DNA of 59,454 nucleotides, taken from NCBI GenBank assembly GCA_003151975.1, contig PLZD01000067.1, positions 65,143 through 124,596 on the forward strand, in the 5' to 3' direction. A program made the position numbers and the translations under genes. The DNA is from Elusimicrobiota bacterium. Its GTDB lineage: Bacteria; Elusimicrobiota; Elusimicrobia; UBA1565; UBA9628. This document shows positions 53,156 to 59,454 of the stretch, piece by piece (position 1 is the stretch's first letter; every line of letters starts with the position of its first letter). Below the pieces are notes generated by a model. That model did no database searches and was not told where the DNA came from. It was given only the letters and a program-made list of their open reading frames with translations.

Positions 53156-54739
53156 ATGAGAAGAACCATTCTGTCGATCGCAGTACTCGTCATTGCCTCG
53201 TCGGCCCTCGCGCTGCCGATCGTGACGGTCGACTCGAAGGCGCCGCTGCTCAAGATCAAGGTCATGATCAGGGCGGGCTCGGCGCAGGACCCCGAGGGCC
53301 TCGAGGGCTTGGCGGCGCTGACCGGCATGCTGCTGCGCGACGGCGGCTTCGGCGACCCCGCCCATCCGGTCACGAAAGAAAAGCTCGCCGACCTCACGAG
53401 AGCTTGGGGTTCCGCGGCGTATCCGACGACGCAGGTCACCAAGGAGGTGACCGTGGTTCACTTCTCCGTCCCGCGCGAGTTGGCCGGCCAGTACATCGAT
53501 CAAGTGCTGGGTCCCATGTTGACCCGGCCGCTGTTTGACGCGGCGGAGCTTGCGCGCGTGCGCGGGGAGACTTTGCAGGAACTGCGCTCGGGACTGCGCC
53601 TGGAGCGCATCGAGGATTTCGGCCTGACGGCGCTCGACAATCTCATTCACGAAGGCACGGCGTACGCGCATTGGGACGGCGGCACCGAGAAGGGCCTTGA
53701 GAAGGCCGACCGCGCGGCCGTGCTGAGCTTCTACAAGACTTATTACCGTCCCGAGAACATCGTCGTCGGCATCAGCTCGACGGACAAGGCGCTCATCAAG
53801 AAAGTGGAAACCGCCTTGGCCGCTTTCGAGCATACCGACGCCGAGCCTTTGCCCGTGCGCGAGCAGAAGGCAGCACCTCTGGTCTCCGGCCGCAGCGCGC
53901 TGATCATCGAGCTGCCCAACGCCATCTCCAGCGGCATCCACGCGGGCTACCCGATCGGGCTTTCGCGCAAGGACAAGGATTTCTGGCCGCTTTATGTCGG
54001 CAATGTTTGGCTGGGCACGCATCGCGACGATTTCTCGCACTTATACCACGTCATAAGGGAAGAGCGCGGCTATAACTACGGCGACTATTCCTATATCGAA
54101 CATTTCGAGGGCCGGCCCGAGAATCTGTTCCCGCCGTTCAACACGCCGAGGCGCTTCCAGTACTTCAGCCTCTGGGCGCGCCCGGTGGCGCACCAGTACG
54201 TGCCGCACATCATGCGCGCGCTGACCTGGGAGCTGCAGCGCTTCGTCGACACGGGGCTCGACGAGGAGCAGTGCCGCATGGCCAAGAACAAAGCCAAGAT
54301 CCTTTACCTGAGCCTCGCCGAGACCACCGACAGGATTCTTGCCAGCCGCCTTGACGACGCGTTCTACGGCATGGAGCCCGGCTACCTGCCCGGCTATCTG
54401 TCCCGCGTGGAGAAGTCGAGCTGCGAGCAGATCAACACGGCGGTCAAGAAGTACCTCTCTTCCCAAAATCTCAAGTTCCTCGTCGTGACGAAGAAAGGCG
54501 AGGCCGCGAAAATCGAGGCGGGGATCGCTTCGAAGGATCCCGTCTGGGGCAAGGAACCGCAGGACTACAACATCGACGCCAAGGAAGAGGACGGCCGCAA
54601 GGTCTACGAGGTGCCGCAGTCCAAGCTCGACATCCTGCGCCGCGACGCGGTGTGGGCCTTTGCGCCGCTCGATATCCCGAAATCGGCCGTGCGCGTCGTC
54701 CCGGCCGAGAAGATGTTCGTGACTTCGGCCCTGCCCTAG
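53156..54739 (+). CDS. secreted M16-like protein, inactive subunit
   Basis: A 527-residue protein with a signal peptide (MRRTILSIAVLVIASSALA) and the M16 fold, but the zinc motif is gone: the aligned helix reads GLAALTGMLLRDGG, with no HxxEH. The C-terminal half keeps the family pattern (RVIREERGYNYGDYS-like segment YHVIREERGYNYG, which provides the substrate-binding Arg/Tyr). It should form the heterodimer with the active subunit encoded just upstream, as in mitochondrial processing peptidase. It converges with a 1-nt gap on the next gene. Confidence 0.92.
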   Translation: MRRTILSIAVLVIASSALALPIVTVDSKAPLLKIKVMIRAGSAQDPEGLEGLAALTGMLLRDGGFGDPAHPVTKEKLADLTRAWGSAAYPTTQVTKEVTVVHFSVPRELAGQYIDQVLGPMLTRPLFDAAELARVRGETLQELRSGLRLERIEDFGLTALDNLIHEGTAYAHWDGGTEKGLEKADRAAVLSFYKTYYRPENIVVGISSTDKALIKKVETALAAFEHTDAEPLPVREQKAAPLVSGRSALIIELPNAISSGIHAGYPIGLSRKDKDFWPLYVGNVWLGTHRDDFSHLYHVIREERGYNYGDYSYIEHFEGRPENLFPPFNTPRRFQYFSLWARPVAHQYVPHIMRALTWELQRFVDTGLDEEQCRMAKNKAKILYLSLAETTDRILASRLDDAFYGMEPGYLPGYLSRVEKSSCEQINTAVKKYLSSQNLKFLVVTKKGEAAKIEAGIASKDPVWGKEPQDYNIDAKEEDGRKVYEVPQSKLDILRRDAVWAFAPLDIPKSAVRVVPAEKMFVTSALP

Positions 54740-54740
54740 A

Positions 54741-55838
54741 TCAGGGCGAGCGCGTCGTCGTCGTGCTCGGCGGCGCGGCATAGGGCGCCGGAGCCATCAG
54801 CAAGGGCGGCACCGAGACCTGTGCCGGCGCCGACGGCACTGCCGCGGGCGGGACTTGCGCCGAAGTCGTCGAGACAGACATTCCAGGCAAAGTCGGGATC
54901 GCGGGTCCCGGGGCCGCGGCCGGCGGCGCCGGAGTCGTCACCGCAGGGGGATGCATGAACTTCGACATGGGGTTCGACAACGTCGGCAGGTCGGGCGCGG
55001 CGTACCAGCCGGAGGGCGCCGCGGTGGACGCCGCCACGTTGACGGGCGGGCGATACGGGCTGTACAAGCCGGCCGTCGTCAGCTCCTTGCGGTAATCCTC
55101 GACGACCTTGGCCGCAAGCTGCGGCAAAAGCTTGCGGTATTTCTTGATGAGGTCGTCGGGCTCCTGCTTGAATTCGTAGATCAGTCGCGCGCCGGCCTTG
55201 TCCTCGACGTAGTCCTCGTGGCGCCAGAGCAGGTGCATCCCGTCGACGCGGAACAGCTTCACGACGCACGCGGCATTGGGCGAGGCGTTCTGCTGGTCGT
55301 CGGAGACCAGTCCATACGCCACGTCGACTTCGAGGACCAGGGCGTCGTTGAGCTGGAGCAAGGTTTCGTAGTTGCGGGGCACCGGGGTCTCGGGATTCTG
55401 GACGAAGTAGCGCAGCTTCCACTCTAGAATGTCCGAGGCCTTGTTGAATTTCTCCATCTGATCGGCCGTGATTTCGGCGTCCTCGGGCGAGAGCAGCTTG
55501 CCCGGATGGCCGGCCTTGGGGAGCTCCTTCATGAGGACGTCGTAAAACTCCTTTCCGACGCCGAAGGTCGGCAGGTACTGCTGGAGGTCCTTGGACGCGG
55601 CCAGATCGCGGTCATTCTGAGCGCCCTGCATAATGAAGGAAAGCCCGGGAGTGATCGAGCCCAGCGCCTCGGCCTTGTTTTCTTCCTGGCTCATGACCGG
55701 CCCGGGGCCGCCGAAGACGGCGACGAGCTCGCGCTGGTCGCGGCGCACGCCGCCTTTGGGGATGTGCATCTCCTCGAGCGAGACGCAGGCGCCGAGCGTG
55801 ATCAGCGCGAGCGCGAGCCAAAGTCTGGGCCTGTCCAC
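54741..55838 (-). CDS. lipoprotein with Pro/Ala-rich C-terminus, unknown
   Basis: A 365-residue protein. The lipoprotein signal WLALALITLGAC gives lipid Cys18. The mature domain (about 20-270) is mixed alpha/beta and mostly hydrophilic (with EDAEITADQMEKFNKASDILEWKLRYF and DALVLEVDVAYGLV), followed by a 90-residue low-complexity tail rich in Pro, Ala, Ser and Thr. I do not recognise a family. The start is GTG 55838, 6 nt below a TATATT box shared with the divergent gene. Confidence 0.72.
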   Translation of the reverse strand: MDRPRLWLALALITLGACVSLEEMHIPKGGVRRDQRELVAVFGGPGPVMSQEENKAEALGSITPGLSFIMQGAQNDRDLAASKDLQQYLPTFGVGKEFYDVLMKELPKAGHPGKLLSPEDAEITADQMEKFNKASDILEWKLRYFVQNPETPVPRNYETLLQLNDALVLEVDVAYGLVSDDQQNASPNAACVVKLFRVDGMHLLWRHEDYVEDKAGARLIYEFKQEPDDLIKKYRKLLPQLAAKVVEDYRKELTTAGLYSPYRPPVNVAASTAAPSGWYAAPDLPTLSNPMSKFMHPPAVTTPAPPAAAPGPAIPTLPGMSVSTTSAQVPPAAVPSAPAQVSVPPLLMAPAPYAAPPSTTTTRSP

Positions 55839-55844
55839 GACAAC

Positions 55845-55854
55845 AATATATAAT
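55845..55854. promoter_or_regulatory. shared divergent -10 boxes, both leaderless
   Basis: TATATT on the minus strand (55845-55850) ends 6 nt before GTG 55838; TATAAT on the plus strand (55849-55854) ends 5 nt before GTG 55860. Only 21 bp separate the two start codons. Confidence 0.55.
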
Positions 55855-55859
55855 TTTGC

Positions 55860-57761
55860 GTGCGCTACTTGAGGGTCGCGGCCATTTTTCTCTGCTTTAG
55901 CCCCGCCGCGCGCGCGGGCGTCTCGCGGGAAGACATTCTAAAGGAACAGGATCTTCGTATCCAGGATTCCGCTCTGCTCCGTAAGGCCGCGGCGTCCGAT
56001 TCAGCCGAGGTGCGCCGCCAGGCATATCTTTCGATGGGGCGCATACAAAGCGAGGCGTATCTCGAGTCGCTGCTCAAAGGACTTCACGACGGCGATCCGG
56101 CCGCGCGAGAGCAGGCGGTATTCTCTCTCGGGCAGTTGGGTTTGGCTGAGCCGGAACTTTCGACGACGACGATCAAGACGGCATGCATCGCTGTTGAAAA
56201 ATTATCCGGCGGCGTCTCAGGTTCCCTCAAACAGGCGAGTGTCGAAGCGCTGGGCAAGCTTGGCGGCGCGGAGGCCGAGCCGAGCTTGCTTTCTGATCTC
56301 AAGGACGGCGACAAGCAAGTCCGCGGCGAGGCGGCGCTCGCCTTGTTTCGACAGCGCTTCCTGAAGCGCGTGCCGGAATACTCGACGGCGGCGGTGACGG
56401 GGCTCGTTTCTCTTTTCAAAGACTCCGATCCCGGCGTGCGCTGGCGCGCGGTCTACGCCTTTAGCCGTTTTGCCGAGCCGCGCGCGGCGCGAGCACTCGA
56501 TGGCGCCGCAGGCGACAAGGACCGTTGGGTGCGATTCTTCGCCTGCCGGGCCCTCGGTCTATTGAAGGTTGATCGCAAAGACATGCCGTCCGCATCGCCG
56601 TTGGGGAGCGCTGCCAGGGATTCGGATTATTTGGTCCGACTCGAGGTCATGCGTGCCGCCGCGGGATTCGCGGTGCCTGAAGGTCTCGCCCAACTCCTTT
56701 CAGGCGAACCCTCCGCGCACGTGCGCGCCGCCGCGGCCGATACGATCGCCGCCAACGAGATTGCCCCGCCGTCGCGTCACGCCAATTTTGATCTCTTGTA
56801 CCGGCTCTGGCATGATGAGTCCGCCATGGTCAGAGGGCAGGCGCTTTTTGCATTGCGGAGAGTCTGGCCGGACGATGCATTGAGTCTATTGGATGAGGCG
56901 CGCAGCGGTCCGCGCTGGCGGCTGCGGTCGAAGGCTTACGAAGCGCTCGGCGAAATTCCCGGCTCCGAGGCTCTATTGAAGGAAGGGATCAAAGATAAAG
57001 ACACGCGGGTCGCGTCGGCCGCTTTGGAAGCCCTCGCCAAAAGCAGTTCGACTGAGGTCGACGGGATTTTGGACAAGATCTTGCGCGATCCAAATGCGAC
57101 TTTGGAGATGGCGGGCACGGCGGCCGAGGCCGCCAAAAAGCGCGAGGCGGTCGCGTTGCTCGACGCGGAGCGAGCCGCTTATGAAGGAAGCCTCGCGAGG
57201 CAATATCCTGAATTCTCCGACGATCTCGTGGAAGCCTACAACGAGACGCTCAAGGCGCATCCCGAGGTCAAGGCCGCGCCGCTCGTGCCTCATCCCGCGG
57301 AAAAAATAGAGCTCTCACCCTTTATCAATGAGCATCTCAAACCGACAACGGTCATACTCGACACCGAGCGCGGCGAAATCGACATCGAGCTGGCCGTCGA
57401 AGACTCCCCGCTCCACGCCGCGGCCTTCATCGCAAGCGTGAAGAAAGGCCTCTACGACGGCACGATCTGGCACCGCATCGTTTCCGGCTTCGTCGCGCAA
57501 GGCGGCGACCCGCGCGGCAGCGGCTGGGGCGACGCGGGCTTCTTGCTGCGCGATGAGATCAACCGCCGGCCCTTTGCGCGCGGCGCCGTCGGCATGCCCA
57601 AGGCCGGCAAGGACACGGGCGGCTGCCAGCTCTTCATCACTTATGTCCCGACGCCGCACTTGGACGGCCGCTACACGGTCTTCGGCCAGGTCACCGCGGG
57701 CATGGACGTCGTAGACCGCCTCGAGCCGGGCGACCGCATCACCCGCGCGCGCCTCAAATAG
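55860..57761 (+). CDS. secreted HEAT-repeat protein fused to a cyclophilin peptidyl-prolyl isomerase
   Basis: A 633-residue protein with a signal peptide (MRYLRVAAIFLCFSPAARA). Residues about 25-420 are HEAT/armadillo-type repeats (AREQAVFSLGQLG, VRWRAVYAFSRFA, VRFFACRALGLL, VASAALEALA). A cyclophilin domain fills about 490-633 with the catalytic Arg in WHRIVSGF, the FVAQGGDP loop, QLFITY and LDGRYTVFGQV, so activity is expected. It would act as a periplasmic folding factor with a HEAT docking platform. The start is GTG 55860. Confidence 0.9.
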   Translation: MRYLRVAAIFLCFSPAARAGVSREDILKEQDLRIQDSALLRKAAASDSAEVRRQAYLSMGRIQSEAYLESLLKGLHDGDPAAREQAVFSLGQLGLAEPELSTTTIKTACIAVEKLSGGVSGSLKQASVEALGKLGGAEAEPSLLSDLKDGDKQVRGEAALALFRQRFLKRVPEYSTAAVTGLVSLFKDSDPGVRWRAVYAFSRFAEPRAARALDGAAGDKDRWVRFFACRALGLLKVDRKDMPSASPLGSAARDSDYLVRLEVMRAAAGFAVPEGLAQLLSGEPSAHVRAAAADTIAANEIAPPSRHANFDLLYRLWHDESAMVRGQALFALRRVWPDDALSLLDEARSGPRWRLRSKAYEALGEIPGSEALLKEGIKDKDTRVASAALEALAKSSSTEVDGILDKILRDPNATLEMAGTAAEAAKKREAVALLDAERAAYEGSLARQYPEFSDDLVEAYNETLKAHPEVKAAPLVPHPAEKIELSPFINEHLKPTTVILDTERGEIDIELAVEDSPLHAAAFIASVKKGLYDGTIWHRIVSGFVAQGGDPRGSGWGDAGFLLRDEINRRPFARGAVGMPKAGKDTGGCQLFITYVPTPHLDGRYTVFGQVTAGMDVVDRLEPGDRITRARLK

Positions 57762-57791
57762 CCCCCCATTAACGCCGCCTTCCTTAAATGC

Positions 57792-57797
57792 TAAAAT
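57792..57797 (+). promoter_or_regulatory. -10 box for the AHSA1-like gene and secA
   Basis: TAAAAT lies 22 nt before ATG 57820; TAGGGA at 57804-57809 then serves as the ribosome site, a leadered case. Confidence 0.4.
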
Positions 57798-57819
57798 GGA
57801 CGGTAGGGAAAAAATAACC

Positions 57820-58293
57820 ATGTCCAAAGCGCGCGACATCGATATCTCCATCTTGATCGAAAATCCCGTCGATTCGGTGTTCGACGCCTGGATCAAGCCC
57901 GAGCTGTTGGAGCGCTGGCTGACCCGCAAGGCCAACGTCGAGCCCAATGTGGGCGGCGCCTACGAGCTCTTTTGGGATCCGGAACGCCCCGAGCACAACA
58001 GCACCATCGGCTGCCGCATCACCGATATCCATCCCAACACCGAGCTCAGCTTCAATTGGCGCGGCCCCGAGGAATACGAGACGGTCATGGGCGTGGCCAC
58101 GCAGGTGTTCGTGCGCCTGGAGCCCCGCGAGGGCGGCACTTTGCTGCGGTTCGTGCACACGGGCTGGGGCTCGGGAGCCCAGTGGGAAAAAGCGCGCGCC
58201 TGGCAGGCCGAGGCGTGGAAGGAGGCCATCGAGAATCTCAAGAACATGCTCGAGAACACCGACAAGTTCCGGCAGAATCTCTCGATGAACTAG
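57820..58293 (+). CDS. SRPBCC/AHSA1-domain protein
   Basis: A 157-residue protein with the START-like SRPBCC fold of the AHSA1 (activator of Hsp90 ATPase) family: [28 protein letters not shown] at the N-terminus, then [22 protein letters not shown] and the closing helix [28 protein letters not shown]. It likely binds a hydrophobic ligand in its cavity. Start 57820 follows a TAGGGA ribosome site; an ATG at 57796 overlaps the -10 box and is unlikely. secA begins 10 nt after it. Confidence 0.88.
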   Translation: MSKARDIDISILIENPVDSVFDAWIKPELLERWLTRKANVEPNVGGAYELFWDPERPEHNSTIGCRITDIHPNTELSFNWRGPEEYETVMGVATQVFVRLEPREGGTLLRFVHTGWGSGAQWEKARAWQAEAWKEAIENLKNMLENTDKFRQNLSMN

Positions 58294-58303
58294 GCGACCG
58301 GTC

Positions 58304-59454
58304 ATGGGTTTTCTCAAGTGGATTTTTTACAAGATTTTCGGCAGCCCGTCTGAGCGCACGCTCAAGCGCTACAAACCGACTCTAGACCGAATCAACGCGT
58401 TCGAGGAGCAGGTCAAGGCTCTGCCCGATTCGGCTTTTCCCGAGAAGACGGCGCAGTTCAAGAAGCAGCTCAAAGAGCGCCTCGAGCCGCTCATGCAGGG
58501 CCTGCCCGAGGATGAAGAGGAGCGCCGCAAAGCCGAGAAGAGGCTTTGGCAGGAAGCCCTCGACGAGATCCTGCCCGAGGCGTTCGCCTTGGCGCGCGAG
58601 GCCTCCCGCCGCACGATCGGCCTGCGCCAGTACGACGTGCAGATGCTCGGCGGCATGGTGCTCCACGAGGGCAACATCGCCGAGATGAAGACCGGCGAGG
58701 GCAAGACGCTCGTCGCCGTGGCTCCGGTCTATCTCAACTCTTTGCTCGAACGCGGCTGCCACCTCGTCACCGTCAACGATTACCTGGCCAAGCGCGACTG
58801 CGAGTGGATGGGGCCCGTCTATCGCTTCCTCGGCCTCTCCGTGGGCTTCGTCCAGCACGACATGCCCAACGAGGAGCGGCGCAAGGCGTATCTCTCCGAC
58901 GTGACTTACGTGACCAACAACGAGGTCGGCTTCGACTACCTGCGCGACAACATGGTGACCTCGAGGGAAGAGCGCGTGCTGCGCCCGGTCCAGTTCGCCA
59001 TCATCGACGAGGTCGACTCGATATTGGTGGATGAAGCTCGTACGCCTCTCATCATCTCCGGCTCGGCCGAAAAATCCACCGACCGCTACGCCATCATCAA
59101 CCGGATCATCCCGGTGATCAACGTCCGCAAGATCACCGAGGAAGAAGAGATTCAGGCCAAGTACAAGGGCGAGGAGCTCGGCAAAGGCTTTGACGCCATC
59201 GTCGACGAGAAGAACCACAGCGCCATTCTCACCGAGGAAGGCATCCAGAAGTGCGAAAAGCTGCTCGGCATCGCCAACCTCTACGATGATCTCGAGGGCG
59301 AGTGGGTCCACCACATCACGCAGGCCCTGCGCGCGCACCATCTCTACCACCGCGACGTCGACTACGTCGTCAAGGACGGCGAGGTCATCATCGTCGACGA
59401 GTTCACGGGCCGCCTGATGCCGGGCCGCCGCTGGTCCGACGGCCTGCACCAGGC
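58304..59454 (+). CDS. secA: preprotein translocase ATPase SecA, partial (N-terminal part)
   Basis: About 383 codons are visible before the window ends. The start [23 protein letters not shown] is typical of SecA. Walker A is in [13 protein letters not shown], with [12 protein letters not shown], the [17 protein letters not shown] block, [19 protein letters not shown] (Walker B) and [18 protein letters not shown] at the cut. The segment between is the preprotein-binding domain. It powers export of the many signal-peptide proteins encoded here. No ribosome site is obvious; the gene starts 10 nt after the AHSA1 gene. Confidence 0.97.
   Translation, partial: MGFLKWIFYKIFGSPSERTLKRYKPTLDRINAFEEQVKALPDSAFPEKTAQFKKQLKERLEPLMQGLPEDEEERRKAEKRLWQEALDEILPEAFALAREASRRTIGLRQYDVQMLGGMVLHEGNIAEMKTGEGKTLVAVAPVYLNSLLERGCHLVTVNDYLAKRDCEWMGPVYRFLGLSVGFVQHDMPNEERRKAYLSDVTYVTNNEVGFDYLRDNMVTSREERVLRPVQFAIIDEVDSILVDEARTPLIISGSAEKSTDRYAIINRIIPVINVRKITEEEEIQAKYKGEELGKGFDAIVDEKNHSAILTEEGIQKCEKLLGIANLYDDLEGEWVHHITQALRAHHLYHRDVDYVVKDGEVIIVDEFTGRLMPGRRWSDGLHQ

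Noticed and set aside
51820-53442. 540-codon minus-strand frame opposite the M16 genes
   Set aside because: Antisense of a zinc peptidase with intact motifs; composition is Val/Arg/Asp-rich and without any recognisable domain.

Overview
The window is a GC-rich, densely packed stretch of bacterial chromosome holding about 58 protein genes, one tRNA and no mobile element, CRISPR array or rRNA. The cell is Gram-negative: there are several lipoprotein signals, an ExbB/ExbD/TonB set, a protein ending in an outer-membrane beta-barrel with a terminal Phe, many secreted proteins, a c-type cytochrome and heme-synthesis genes. A bacterial histone-fold gene, many HEAT/TPR proteins and a largely leaderless promoter style point away from Proteobacteria. 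My best guess is an uncultured lineage such as Elusimicrobiota; this is inference, and a marker-gene tree (SecA, ClpB, RlmN) would settle it.

Layout. 1-5506 (minus): one operon with a GAF histidine kinase, TldD, a PrcB-like secreted protein and two unknown secreted proteins, the last cut by the window edge. 5.6-10.5 kb: a YdjM-like membrane protein facing two secreted metallopeptidases (M13, DUF4344), then a glycerol facilitator and tRNA-Ser(TGA). 10.5-14.3 kb: cytochrome c, a WD40 protein, a small membrane protein, then a histone-fold protein, a TPR lipoprotein and a histidine kinase. 14.3-18.6 kb: Dtd, a fatty-acid hydroxylase-like protein, ThpR and a YgiQ radical SAM enzyme. 18.6-26.2 kb (minus): Prc protease, then ClpB coupled to a degenerate 5'-nucleotidase fused to a beta-barrel. 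26.4-31.6 kb: a secreted unknown, a tandem PC4-like protein, an unknown membrane protein and a CNNM-EIIA fusion. 31.6-35.7 kb: hemE, hemY/hemG, rlmN and a free-Met-sulfoxide reductase. 35.8-41.8 kb: a secreted MEMO1-AMMECR1 fusion, a HEAT lipoprotein with ExbB, ExbD and TonB, a cupin and a response regulator. 41.8-50.1 kb (minus): RNase D, proC with a leader attenuator, a DEDDh exonuclease, a Prc-like PDZ protein and a lipoprotein behind the hom-thrC-thrB-lysC operon. 50.2-59.5 kb: a GT-C glycosyltransferase, a pair of M16 peptidases, a lipoprotein, a HEAT-cyclophilin fusion, an AHSA1-type protein and the start of secA.

Three genome-style features recur. At about 17 starts a -10-like hexamer ends 5-10 nt (most often exactly 6) before the start codon, implying leaderless mRNAs. 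Fourteen intra-operon junctions are 4-nt NTGA start/stop overlaps. All six convergent gene pairs lie within -4 to +7 nt of each other, three sharing a palindromic stop overlap. No intergenic stretch exceeds about 220 nt; the largest (26185-26398) holds the prc promoter, a GGGCC-rich cluster and a leaderless promoter.
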